64,000 bases of DNA, taken from assembly GCF_000516515.1 (NCBI RefSeq), contig NZ_KI911784.1, positions 1 to 64,000 on the forward strand. The letters run 5' to 3'. Position 1 is the stretch's first letter. Each line of letters begins with the position of its first letter. Positions 44,852-54,100 of this stretch are shown in pieces. Position numbers and translations under genes: made by a program. The DNA comes from Chloroflexus sp. Y-396-1. Its GTDB lineage: Bacteria > Chloroflexota > Chloroflexia > Chloroflexales > Chloroflexaceae. The notes beneath the pieces were generated by a model. The model was not told where the DNA came from and did not search any database. It saw only the letters and a list, made by a program, of their open reading frames with translations.

Positions 44852-46245
44852 TAGACCATATAGACAATTACAACACGATTATTTCCACTGAAGCGCTCGA
44901 TACACTGGCTGCAGAGCGCGAATCCCATCTGCAACCGCCAGTGTTTGTCGAGCCGGACCGGTATGCCGCCTATACCGGTATGCGCTCGCTGGTCATCGTC
45001 GGTGACAGTGGTTCAGGAAAGACGGCGCTACGTTTGGCGCTGACTCGCCAAGTCGCCCCGGAAAATACCTCGCCAACATACCTGGTGGTAAACTGGCAGC
45101 CGGAACCGTTCGAAGATGTGCATGGCAGTCCAGCAGTGCGGGTCTTTGTGCGCCAGGCACTGCATGCCTGCGCAACAACACTACTCACGATCTTAGTCAA
45201 ACACCCTGACCTGTTTCGCCGCGCACCACCAACTGTTCAGATGACGTTCCACCGGTTTATTCAGGCACACATCAGCGCCGACAGACAACATCTGTGGGCG
45301 TCTATGGCAAAACAAGCGGTTAATGACGAAGGTAAAGCGCTCGGTCAGCATCTGATATTTGAGCCGGCGACAGCAATCCTATACCCTGATACAACCGAAC
45401 AACGTATCATTGCTTACCTGACTGCAACTCTCCAGCGGATTGGGATACGTGGTGTATGGGTAACGATTGATGGGTTCGATCCCTGGCTACGAGGATCAAC
45501 CGCTCTCATGTCAGAACTAATAATTGCCATCCTCTCAACGCTCGAACTTCTCGATCTGAATGGTTTTGCAATCAAAATGTTTGCGCCACGTGCTCTCGAA
45601 TCAGATATTACCAGAAGTTGGGGTATCGTTAAAGGTCGCATTGAGCTAGACACTCTCACGTGGACGCCAGAACAATTGACGACAATCACCGAACGCCGCA
45701 TTGCAGCGAAGATAGGAAAACCATCACTGCACTTGAGCGACCTCTGTGTGGCCGATCGGGATATTCGTGACTGGTTGCAACGCTACGGCGGAAGCACGCC
45801 ACGCGGCTGGCTCAGATTGATTCGCCCGGTGGTTGATGCTTTTGCCGCTGCTGGTGCATCGCATTCGCTTCCTCATAGCGTATGGAATTCGCTCAAGCGC
45901 ACCCATCCGCCCCGTCTCTCCATTGACCTTAAAGCCGACCGTGTCTTCATCGGTGAGGCCGAGATTGTCGGGTTGCAACCACGTTCCTACCGGCTGCTTC
46001 GCTATCTATACGAGAACCACTCGCGGCGTGTCCCGCGCAGCGAACTCTACTACCGCGCCTATCTGGGTCTGGCCGAAGAGCCGCGCACCCACGACGATCA
46101 CGGTTGGGAGGATCCTGCCAACTGGACAAACGTTCTCGATAATGCCATCCTGCGCCTGCGTCGGATCATCGAACCTGATCCCCGCCATCCGATTTATATC
46201 ATTACTAATCGTGGTTGGGGAGTTAAACTAGAACATGCTATTTGA
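44848..46245 (+). CDS. P-loop NTPase fused to an OmpR-type winged helix
   Basis: A 465-residue protein. Walker A is GDSGSGKT (52-59) and Walker B is VWVTIDGFDPW. The last 110 residues form an OmpR/PhoB-like DNA-binding domain: ADRVFIGEAEIVGLQPRSYRLLRYLYENHSRRVPRSELYYRAY, then DNAILRLRRIIEPDPRHPIYIITNRGWGVKL, with the typical C-terminal hairpin. This suggests a regulator that links nucleotide state to transcription. ATG 44848 overlaps the preceding stop (ATGA), so translation is coupled. A non-coding gap of about 300 bases follows. It shares its general plan with the SARP-type regulators but has no TPR or BTAD part. Confidence 0.85.
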   Translation: MIDHIDNYNTIISTEALDTLAAERESHLQPPVFVEPDRYAAYTGMRSLVIVGDSGSGKTALRLALTRQVAPENTSPTYLVVNWQPEPFEDVHGSPAVRVFVRQALHACATTLLTILVKHPDLFRRAPPTVQMTFHRFIQAHISADRQHLWASMAKQAVNDEGKALGQHLIFEPATAILYPDTTEQRIIAYLTATLQRIGIRGVWVTIDGFDPWLRGSTALMSELIIAILSTLELLDLNGFAIKMFAPRALESDITRSWGIVKGRIELDTLTWTPEQLTTITERRIAAKIGKPSLHLSDLCVADRDIRDWLQRYGGSTPRGWLRLIRPVVDAFAAAGASHSLPHSVWNSLKRTHPPRLSIDLKADRVFIGEAEIVGLQPRSYRLLRYLYENHSRRVPRSELYYRAYLGLAEEPRTHDDHGWEDPANWTNVLDNAILRLRRIIEPDPRHPIYIITNRGWGVKLEHAI

Positions 46246-46551
46246 AATGATTCATGCCGGTTCCCATCCTGCCGATTGTAAAGTATCTGTTCACCAGCAG
46301 TCTCTGCAGGAAACACCTGATGAGGTTTTGGTGAGATGATATTCAGTATTCTATCAGCATACCGTTAGCAGCTTGAGGGATAAGTGTAAATGTGGAGTAG
46401 TATGATTCGATATAGCGTTTTATGAGTAAAGAAATGAACATTTGTTCTAATTTATCCCAATGCGAAAAATCTCTTTCTCAAGAGTGAAGTACTACATTCT
46501 CAATGGCTAAACGCGCCAATAAAGAAACGGTTAACACATGGGTAAGATAGT
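46246..46551. other. AT-rich intergenic region in the NTPase cluster
   Basis: 306 bases between two cotranscribed-looking NTPase genes, without a gene. It is markedly more AT-rich than its surroundings and probably holds a promoter for the second half of the cluster; I see no clear operator. Confidence 0.5.
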
Positions 46552-47757
46552 ATGACTACTCGGGACAAGAACGAATATCCCGATGAGCATTCTCTCACAT
46601 CTACCGACTGGTTTCGCCGCATCGGTCTGCGGTTCGATCCGTATGTTCATCTGGAAGCATCAAGCGATCCCCATCTATCCGAATACACTGTCAACCTCGA
46701 CATATTTCGTGTCGCACTGGACAATAAACCAACCATCATTGTCGCTCCGCCGGGCGGTGGTAAAACCGCTATGCGTGTCGCAGTTACACGGACATGCTGG
46801 TTCGATATTGGCGGAACATACCCGTTCCCATTACCCTATAATTTGGGTATAGCACCCCTCACCGGTACCCCACCAACTACTAGGGAGCACCTGCGTCTGT
46901 TGCTTGAAGCAGGTACCTGCGCGCTACTCACCGGTCTGGCCTTTCGTCCAGAGCGGTTGTTTAGAGCATCAAGTACGGATATCCGAACCATAACCGCCAT
47001 TTTGCGCGCTGGTTTATCCGGACCACTCGATTACTACCTTGCTATTCTACGTGAAACCGGTACTCCGGCCGGATTGACCCCACTCCTAGAACGAACATAC
47101 GCTCTCACTGCACCGCCGCCACCTGATGTTCTTGATCGGTTTTGCAATACGTTAGCAACGTCTGGAACCGACGCTATGCGTGGGCGGATGGAGGAGGTCT
47201 TTCAGACATTTGTCGAGGTCGTGACCGACGCGCTCGGCTTCAGCCATGTTCTGCTTCTAATTGATGGTCTCGATGCAATGTATGAAAATCAGGAAGACGC
47301 TCAACATGCAGCACCATGGGCTTTCGAGCTATTTGATCGCTCTGAGACGTGGGCTAAATCGAAAACCTTTATCAAACTATTCATCCCCGATTCGTTAGAA
47401 TCCGCTATAACTGAATACCTTCACCACCATGCTATTCCCACGCAGATAGCTCGTATCATTTGGAACCACGACTTACTGGTAAGTATGCTACGGAAACGCA
47501 TTTCCGTTGCTTCCGAAGAACGCTTCGAGTCGCTCGACGCTATTAGCACGCCGGCACTAACCAATGTCGAACAACAGATTGTGAAAAATCTGCCGCCTTT
47601 GCCGCGCATTGCACTCCAGGTAACTCGGAAGGCAATCTTACACTACGCGGCGCGTTTGAACGACGGATGGCAACTTGATGAGGAGGACATTCGCTATGCT
47701 ATCGCCTGGTATCACCATTACGCAACCCAGCGCAGTCTATCGCCGCCATCGCGTTGA
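46552..47757 (+). CDS. P-loop NTPase, uncharacterised
   Basis: A 401-residue protein opening with RRIGLRFDPYVHLEASSDPHLSEYTV, Walker A APPGGGKTAM (65-74) and Walker B VLLLIDGLDAMYENQED. The N-terminal block before the P-loop is shared with Chloroflexota NTPases that I recall as unnamed. It has no DNA-binding or enzymatic tail. The start has only a weak GGGTAAG upstream. It ends 91 bases before the next NTPase gene. STAND-like or AAA-like activity is inferred. Confidence 0.78.
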   Translation: MTTRDKNEYPDEHSLTSTDWFRRIGLRFDPYVHLEASSDPHLSEYTVNLDIFRVALDNKPTIIVAPPGGGKTAMRVAVTRTCWFDIGGTYPFPLPYNLGIAPLTGTPPTTREHLRLLLEAGTCALLTGLAFRPERLFRASSTDIRTITAILRAGLSGPLDYYLAILRETGTPAGLTPLLERTYALTAPPPPDVLDRFCNTLATSGTDAMRGRMEEVFQTFVEVVTDALGFSHVLLLIDGLDAMYENQEDAQHAAPWAFELFDRSETWAKSKTFIKLFIPDSLESAITEYLHHHAIPTQIARIIWNHDLLVSMLRKRISVASEERFESLDAISTPALTNVEQQIVKNLPPLPRIALQVTRKAILHYAARLNDGWQLDEEDIRYAIAWYHHYATQRSLSPPSR

Positions 47758-47848
47758 TAAGAACCAACACAGTCTAGCCTGGCAGGGCACCGGCTCCATG
47801 TCCAGGATTTCAAAAATGTTCGGCGATCAACGAAACGGGAGGATAAAC

Positions 47849-49297
47849 ATGACACAAACCGATCTGCCGGTGTACAAAGCCGATCTCTTTGTCAATCGCG
47901 ATAAAGAGATCGAAACGGTAACTAAGGCTCTTGAGAACATTGCACGCGGCGATGCTGAGCAGGTGCGGACAATAGTGTTTCAAGGCGAACGTGGATTAGG
48001 CAAAAGCTGGCTGGCGCTTCATCTCCATCGCTTTGCTATAAAAGAGAAAGCATCCCCTCGGATACCAGATTATCGCATCGTATCGTTCTTAATCAGTCTT
48101 ACACCGCCCCCTGAAAGATTGCAAAAAGGTGAACGAGAATGGTATATCCCCAACAATGATATATCTCAGATCGCGAGCGGGGATGAGCGGCACTACGAAC
48201 ACTTGCTTCAGGAGCTTCTTGCCTGGATCGCGAAACAACTTGACATTGTTCGCACACCTTACGCTTCATTGCGCGATCTCTCCGCGTGGCTGGCACAGGA
48301 CGTCAGAAAGAAGCTGGAGTCAGAACGAAAGCTGATAATCTGCCTGATTCTAGACTCGGTGTTCGAAGCAAACAGGGGCTTCCTCGATTATCTAGAACGC
48401 TACCTACTCGCCGCGTTTGCAGCGTTACCACGTGTTTTAATCATTATGACAGGCCGTGGCCGTCCATATCTCTGGAAATCTCCTTATCTGCGCATCGAAC
48501 GTGAAGACCAATCGCTCACTCCTTTCTCGCATAAACAGGTTGCCGAGCAGATAAAAAAATCACTTCAAAAATCATCTCAAGGATCATCTCAGGGATCATC
48601 CCAAGGATCATCTCAAGGATCATCTCAAGAATCACCTCAAGAATCACCACACGATACATCCATAGCTGCCAATCTTTCCGACGAAGCGATCGAACAACTA
48701 GCAGGGAAAGTGATCAACCTAGGTGGTGGGTATCCGCTGACGAATGAGTTGCTTGCCAGAGCCTTGGTACATCAAGTGCTCGACAGATCACCGAAGAGTG
48801 ATGATCTCGAACAAGCAATCAATAGCGCGACCATTGATAACAAAGTGCTAGAGGATGTAGCAAGCCGCTTGTTAGAAGTGATACCCACGGAACGGCGCGC
48901 CAAGTTGCGAGAAGTACTCGATGCGCTGTGTGTGCTTAAGGATGGGTTTCGCGAACATGAGATGCCTTACTTTCTAGCGGAACTGCGTGATACGAAACCG
49001 GAGGGACCAGAATACACGATTACAGCTATGCGTGACTTGCGAGATCTTCTGCTTGAAACGAACCTAGGACGCTGGCAAGATGCAAGGTACGTCCTCGACG
49101 AAGCAGTGCGTACTGTTCTTGAACAGCTTCTGAAATTGCAAAAGCAAGAAGTCTGGCAACGCTTGCACAAACGGGCTGCAAATCTGTACGAAGACTGGGC
49201 GAAAAGGTATCCGAACAGTAGGCAGTACTTTGAACAGCGCGCCACATACCATCGTAGCGTGCTAGCGGAAGCGAAAGATGGCGGTCATTCTGTTTGA
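47849..49297 (+). CDS. AAA/STAND-type ATPase with SSQG repeat linker
   Basis: A 482-residue protein. It opens with KADLFVNRDKEIETVTKALENI, the usual lead-in of STAND/AAA ATPases, followed by Walker A FQGERGLGKSWL (44-55) and a Walker B-like LIICLILDSVFE. A Ser/Gln/Gly repeat at about residues 238-267 separates the NTPase from a helical C-terminal half (DEAIEQLAGKVINLGGGYPL, LREVLDALCVLKDGF), resembling the winged-helix part of NB-ARC proteins. ATG 47849 is set by GGGAGG; the frame opens earlier at 47675 inside the preceding gene. The next gene follows after 29 bases. Confidence 0.8.
   Translation: MTQTDLPVYKADLFVNRDKEIETVTKALENIARGDAEQVRTIVFQGERGLGKSWLALHLHRFAIKEKASPRIPDYRIVSFLISLTPPPERLQKGEREWYIPNNDISQIASGDERHYEHLLQELLAWIAKQLDIVRTPYASLRDLSAWLAQDVRKKLESERKLIICLILDSVFEANRGFLDYLERYLLAAFAALPRVLIIMTGRGRPYLWKSPYLRIEREDQSLTPFSHKQVAEQIKKSLQKSSQGSSQGSSQGSSQGSSQESPQESPHDTSIAANLSDEAIEQLAGKVINLGGGYPLTNELLARALVHQVLDRSPKSDDLEQAINSATIDNKVLEDVASRLLEVIPTERRAKLREVLDALCVLKDGFREHEMPYFLAELRDTKPEGPEYTITAMRDLRDLLLETNLGRWQDARYVLDEAVRTVLEQLLKLQKQEVWQRLHKRAANLYEDWAKRYPNSRQYFEQRATYHRSVLAEAKDGGHSV
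48560..48643 (+). repeat. 12-bp in-frame tandem repeat, seven units
   Basis: Seven units related to TCATCTCAAGGA encode an SSQG-type run ending in SPQE. The units are near-identical, so copy number is probably unstable between strains. Confidence 0.9.
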
Positions 49298-49326
49298 TTC
49301 GCCTGAACGACAAAGAGGACTTTGCT

Positions 49327-52300
49327 ATGAGTGAGCATGAACTTGAGCGTTATACCGGAGCATGGGCAACTCCTGACCTGGTTGGACGGCATGCGATACT
49401 TAAACAGATTGATACAGCGATCTCTAGTGCTTCAGGAGCATCTATTATTGCCCTGTATGGTAAGGGTGGTATCGGCAAAACGCGCATTTTGAACGACACG
49501 TTCAAGCGACGCAAACCCGGACTCTTCCTGGCACAGCAGGTAGTTGATCTGTACGACATGCAGTATCACAGCAGTCTAGCGCTTGCCAGTGCGATCTACG
49601 CCTCACTGAACGTTGCCAATAGTGGTCACTTCCGCACCTTTGAGGAAAAACGTGCGCAGCAGTACAAAGCGCAGATCTCGGGGGATGTGCGTGCGATTGC
49701 CGAAGCAACCCAGGAGACATTGCAAGCATTCATCACCGACTTCAACCGTTTCTCGCAGTCGCAGCACGTCGTGATTGCGCTTGATACGGTTGAACGCATT
49801 GCTTACGGCGCAACTGAGCAACGTCCGCCATTTCAGGTGGCCGCAGCCTGGCAATGGCTGATCGAGACCCTTCCCAACTGGGGCAACGTTACTGTTCTGG
49901 TCGCTGGGCGCAACCAGATTCGCCATCTCTTCCCAGACCCTGAGAACCATCCGGCAATTCGTCTGACCACTATCGAAGTAGGACCATTCACCCTAGAGGA
50001 AACAAACGAATATCTGGACGCAGTGGCGCGAGCCGCCGAACAAGCGGGTGAGCAAGCGGTTGCAAATGCACTGCGCAGTCTAAACCCGCAGTACAGGGAG
50101 CGAGTGTACCGCTACTCCGGCGGTGCGCCGATTATGCTTGCACTTTTGGCCGATTACATTAGCATTTCCGGATTCGGGCAAATACCAGACATCCTCGATG
50201 TCGATACCGATCCTGCGCGTGCACAAGAGGAACTCGAGCGACAGATCGTCAAGCGAATGATAGACACTAAAGGCATCCGGGATATGCTCCCTATGCTGGG
50301 GCGAGTACCAAAAGGCGTTGATGAAGAATTGCTGGCGTATCTGCTCGAGATTTCAGTTGAGGAAACACGTGATCGACTCGAGCCTGTTAAGCGCCTGTCG
50401 TTTGTTAAGGTGCGCGATGGTCGTTACTTCCTGCACGACGAGATGTATGCTATCCTGGCGCGGCAGATTTATAGTGCACCAGGCGACGCACCTGAAGCTG
50501 CGCGCGTCAACGAAACAATCATTAAATGGTACAAGAAACAGATTGACGAGTACCGAGAACGACTCAATAACCTGTACAAGCCAATAGAGGAGGAACATCG
50601 CATCGGCCATGTAACCTTGCACCTCGATTACGGACACATCATTGGTGTCCAGCAGGCAATTAATCGCCTGCTGGTTGAACACATGTACTATATCTTACGA
50701 CTTAATCCACTTGACGGATTTCGGGAGTATTTCCGATTGAGCTTCTACACAACTTTCACTGGTAACACCATGCTCGACATTCAGCTCCAGGCAGAGTTGC
50801 TGGTATTTCTCAACGAGCGCGATCCATTAGGACAGCAATCGTTCATTGATGGTCTGGAACGTGAAGTTGCCCTGGGTGTTGCCGCACTTCGCCCGATTGT
50901 GCGCCTGTATACAGAGAATAATTACGTTGGCGTCATTCAACGTGCACAGCTCCTGCGTAAGGAAGAGCCACATACACTGCAAACCGCTGGCAGGACAACC
51001 GAAGCAGCGCTCAATATCTGGGAAGCACTGGCGCGGCTTGGACGTGCCAGCAAAGAGGAGCAGGACCTTACGCACGCCGATCACCTGCTGGATTCTGCGA
51101 AACAAATCCTGGAAGCAATCGATACATCGCCAGACGTTTCTGAAGCGCAACGCTGGCTCACCAGAAGTCTGCTGGCACTGGCACACCATGCAAGTGGATT
51201 CGGGTTGCGGGTACGCGGGCAGATACGTTCGGCAATCAAAGAATACCGTCTTGCCGCTGCTCGTTGGCGGCAGGTTGATGTACCGATTTGTCTAGCCTGG
51301 ACATTAAACAACCTTGGTTTTGCTGAGAGTGAAGAGGGGAACTTTGCCGACGGACAGAGACTGGTTGAGGAAGGTCTCGTTATCCGGAAGAAGCTGGGTG
51401 CACGGGCATTGATCGGCGTAAGTTACGCCACTCTCTCGCTCGTCCTTGTCTACGCAGGCAACTACATACTGGCACGGGTCAATGCAGAGCGTGCGTTGCG
51501 ATTATTCCAGGCAGTCGAATATCGTTTGGGGCAGAGTCTAGCACTGAGGAACCTCGCCGAGACACTGCGTCGATCAGTAAAGCGCGATGATGATCCTGTT
51601 CATCGCATTCAGATCTTGCATGAGGCATACCAATCTGCGCAAGTAGCCTATAAACTCTTCGAAGAGATAGGTGATCGTCCACGCCAGATCGAGTCGCTGA
51701 TAGAGGCGGGGAAGGCGCTACGTGATTGCATCGGTATCAAACACGATTATCCCTCATTGCTAGAAGACGACCTTGACACCCTGATGCAGCAGAGTATGAA
51801 TATACTAGAACACGCTGCCGAACTTGCGCGCCAGACTAACAATTTCTTCCATGCAATTGATGCCTATATTAACATCGCCTCTGCTGGCTTTGATGGCAAA
51901 CGGATAGACATCAGCGAGAAGTATCTAACAACAACGCGCGAAGCAATCCCTGATAACTATCTGATCACTCGTCAGAGAATTCCAAATCCCGACGACCAGA
52001 ACCAGGTACAAAACCGCCAGTTTTTCACCTTACTGGCACGCATCCATTTCCTGATCGGCAACCGTCTACTGATGAATTACCGCAATCTTAGCAAGCAACC
52101 AACAGATAACGAACGACTAGAAGATCTCACTCACGAGTATGCCAGCATTGCCGCACGATTCATTGATGAAACTCCTGCGAATATTCAGACAGTTGATGAT
52201 TGTCTGCGATACGCGATTCATCATTACGCACTATCGTTTGAGTATGATCGGCTATACAATCCCAACCATCCCTATGGATTACGGGCACGAAATATTTTTT

Positions 52301-52437
52301 ACGAGCGATTGAAAGGTTTGAACGCCGAAGAATTAGACATCGTTGCGCAGGCAGTACGCACTTTTGAGCATGATTATCCGGTAGGCAAGTCGGCGATGCG
52401 CGATCTCCTCGAACGTTGTGCGCTACTGATCGAATAG
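49327..52437 (+). CDS. STAND NTPase with TPR-like C-terminal repeats
   Basis: A 1036-residue protein with NB-ARC/STAND architecture: Walker A YGKGGIGKTRIL (44-55), Walker B HVVIALDTVE, a Sensor-like VTVLVAGRNQIRHLF, the GGAPIMLALLADY motif typical of the NB-ARC winged-helix entry, then a long alpha-helical region with TPR-like units (ALNIWEALARLGRASKEEQDLTHADHLLDSAKQIL; AWTLNNLGFAESEEGNFADGQRLVEEGL; ALRNLAETLRR). No effector domain is recognised at either end. ATG 49327 has AGAGGA upstream. Such proteins act as sensors that oligomerise on a ligand, often in defence or development; here the role is unknown. Confidence 0.85.
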   Translation: MSEHELERYTGAWATPDLVGRHAILKQIDTAISSASGASIIALYGKGGIGKTRILNDTFKRRKPGLFLAQQVVDLYDMQYHSSLALASAIYASLNVANSGHFRTFEEKRAQQYKAQISGDVRAIAEATQETLQAFITDFNRFSQSQHVVIALDTVERIAYGATEQRPPFQVAAAWQWLIETLPNWGNVTVLVAGRNQIRHLFPDPENHPAIRLTTIEVGPFTLEETNEYLDAVARAAEQAGEQAVANALRSLNPQYRERVYRYSGGAPIMLALLADYISISGFGQIPDILDVDTDPARAQEELERQIVKRMIDTKGIRDMLPMLGRVPKGVDEELLAYLLEISVEETRDRLEPVKRLSFVKVRDGRYFLHDEMYAILARQIYSAPGDAPEAARVNETIIKWYKKQIDEYRERLNNLYKPIEEEHRIGHVTLHLDYGHIIGVQQAINRLLVEHMYYILRLNPLDGFREYFRLSFYTTFTGNTMLDIQLQAELLVFLNERDPLGQQSFIDGLEREVALGVAALRPIVRLYTENNYVGVIQRAQLLRKEEPHTLQTAGRTTEAALNIWEALARLGRASKEEQDLTHADHLLDSAKQILEAIDTSPDVSEAQRWLTRSLLALAHHASGFGLRVRGQIRSAIKEYRLAAARWRQVDVPICLAWTLNNLGFAESEEGNFADGQRLVEEGLVIRKKLGARALIGVSYATLSLVLVYAGNYILARVNAERALRLFQAVEYRLGQSLALRNLAETLRRSVKRDDDPVHRIQILHEAYQSAQVAYKLFEEIGDRPRQIESLIEAGKALRDCIGIKHDYPSLLEDDLDTLMQQSMNILEHAAELARQTNNFFHAIDAYINIASAGFDGKRIDISEKYLTTTREAIPDNYLITRQRIPNPDDQNQVQNRQFFTLLARIHFLIGNRLLMNYRNLSKQPTDNERLEDLTHEYASIAARFIDETPANIQTVDDCLRYAIHHYALSFEYDRLYNPNHPYGLRARNIFYERLKGLNAEELDIVAQAVRTFEHDYPVGKSAMRDLLERCALLIE

Positions 52438-52472
52438 CATCACTTCTGATTGCCTACAACATTACCTATTTC

Positions 52473-52530
52473 ACCGCAGCGAACGTGGAGAGTGATTTGG
52501 AAAGCGTTGTACTCCTTGCGTCGCTGCGGT
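52473..52530. terminator. Long-loop hairpin between convergent genes
   Basis: ACCGCAGCGA (52473-52482) and TCGCTGCGGT (52521-52530) pair perfectly over 10 bp around a 38-base loop. It lies between the ends of the STAND gene and the radical SAM gene and may end both messages. Confidence 0.4.
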
Positions 52531-52574
52531 ACACTTTTGCAACGGAGTCAAATCTGGAGCCGAATATGACTGCT

Positions 52575-53933
52575 CTACGAGCACGGCAGCAATGTGTTCG
52601 GCTGTCCACCAGCGTACCGTAGCAAGCGTAATCCCTCTAACCGCAGCACTTCTGGAAAGAGGGCTTGATAGATACGGCAGTTCGGCGACTTGATATCGAA
52701 GCGACCCGTTACACGATACGTCAGCGCCGGGCTGCCACCAGCGCACCAGTAGCGCCACGTACACGTCCGACATCCTTCTTTTTCATCAACCGGAATGTAT
52801 TGAATACCTTTGGTATCCTCGCGAATCAGACGCAGTGGATCAGGCGCATCAACATCGGTAATCGTCTGCTCAATCGCCATATGACACTTTGCTACCCTTC
52901 CACGTTGGTCAATAACCATATACGAATTGCCGACACCACAGGTATAATCGTGAGGAACATCGAACCGCACCAGATCGAGCAGTGCGAGACTGTACGGTGG
53001 CAGATGTTGTTCGATAACCGCAAAAGCCGCTTTCATTGCCGCAATGATCTCCTCCTCGCTAAACGCAAGGTCGGTGTATGCGGCAGCATAGTCATTTGCA
53101 CGATAAAAGTTCAGCGAAAACGGTAATCCTCGATTCAGCGCATACGCGACGGTTTCAGGTAGCCCTGCAAGATTACGATGTGACAGGGTGATGGAGAGCG
53201 ACGGTGTCACACCGTGCTGTGCCAGTCGGTTGAGTGTTTGTACGACACGGGCAAACGAACCGCGACCGTTGACGAACCGCCGCTGGCTATCGTGTAGGTC
53301 ACCGATACCGTCAAGTGAGATCATCAAGCGCAAGTCGTTGTCGCGGATCTGACGAATCTGGTGGTCACTGAGGGCAACGCCATTGCTGAGTATAACACCA
53401 TCGAGAGTCAGATTGTGCCGTGCTGCGCTGTCGCGTGCGTACTGGTGAAGCGTAATAACTAAAGGAAGGTTAAGCGTTGCCTCTCCACCTGCATATTTCA
53501 ACTTTACCCGCCGAAACTGGTTTGCCACCGCAGAACGGATCACGGCATCAACCGCCTGCCGACCACGCATCTCATCCATTGCCTCAGATGTCTTCTTGAG
53601 GAAACAGTAGTCGCAGCGCAGATTGCACGCATTCGTTATGTGCAGCCAGGCAGTTAACGTCTGCGATGGCACACGTCGCATAGCTGATAGGCGATCAACA
53701 GGCTGCACCAATTGCAATTTAGCCAGACGAAGTATGCCTTGCTGCACCATGAGCGCATTATCGCCTTCATAAACGGCATCGAACAATCGCTTGGGTTGAC
53801 GAAACCGGTGAAGGAGTTGCCATGCGGTCTGATCAAGGACGATCACACCAGCGTCGCCCTGCGGATTAAATGCCAGAGTCCAGTCTTCTGAAAGAGGAGC
53901 AGTATAGAGTGCGGGCAGCGTGTAGGTAGCCAT
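52575..53933 (-). CDS. Radical SAM/SPASM enzyme with PqqD-like N-terminus
   Basis: A 452-residue peptide-maturase-like enzyme. Residues 15-80 (WTLAFNPQGDAGVIVLDQTAWQLLHRF...ILRLAKLQLVQPV) look like a PqqD-type recognition element. The radical SAM cluster is CNLRCDYC (Cys103, 107, 110). The C-terminal SPASM region has cysteines in CGVGNSY, VAKCHM, GCRTCTWRYWCAGG and SPNCRIY for two auxiliary Fe-S clusters. Such enzymes make thioether or carbon-carbon links in ribosomal peptides. A small frame with a good ribosome site lies just upstream. The N-terminus may extend through a -1 shift (see that entry). The natural substrate is unknown. Confidence 0.9.
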   Translation of the reverse strand: MATYTLPALYTAPLSEDWTLAFNPQGDAGVIVLDQTAWQLLHRFRQPKRLFDAVYEGDNALMVQQGILRLAKLQLVQPVDRLSAMRRVPSQTLTAWLHITNACNLRCDYCFLKKTSEAMDEMRGRQAVDAVIRSAVANQFRRVKLKYAGGEATLNLPLVITLHQYARDSAARHNLTLDGVILSNGVALSDHQIRQIRDNDLRLMISLDGIGDLHDSQRRFVNGRGSFARVVQTLNRLAQHGVTPSLSITLSHRNLAGLPETVAYALNRGLPFSLNFYRANDYAAAYTDLAFSEEEIIAAMKAAFAVIEQHLPPYSLALLDLVRFDVPHDYTCGVGNSYMVIDQRGRVAKCHMAIEQTITDVDAPDPLRLIREDTKGIQYIPVDEKEGCRTCTWRYWCAGGSPALTYRVTGRFDIKSPNCRIYQALFPEVLRLEGLRLLRYAGGQPNTLLPCS

Positions 53934-54100
53934 CGGATCGATGTTGATACCTGCTTGCAGAGGAACAGGTTCGTATGGGCAGGCACAGTCAGTCTCTGGG
54001 AAAGCAAAATGGGTAACTCATTCACTACACTATCCTCTACATCCGTTGTGCACAGGATAAGCGGCATTGAATGAATTGGTGCAGCAACGTCCTCCGGCAT
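53843..54100 (-). CDS. Small open frame, possible RiPP precursor or 5' end of the radical SAM gene
   Basis: An 85-codon frame opening with MPEDVAAPIHSMPLILCTTD, preceded by AGAGGAGA with proper spacing at 54105-54112, so translation is likely to start at ATG 54100. It overlaps the radical SAM start by about 90 bases in another frame. Alternatively, a -1 shift near 54020 would join it to FAFPETDCACPYEPVPLQAG, which runs in frame into the enzyme. Either reading gives a Cys-bearing peptide at the maturase. The product is not recognised. Confidence 0.4.
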   Translation of the reverse strand: MPEDVAAPIHSMPLILCTTDVEDSVVNELPILLSQRLTVPAHTNLFLCKQVSTSIRWLPTRCPHSILLLFQKTGLWHLIRRATLV

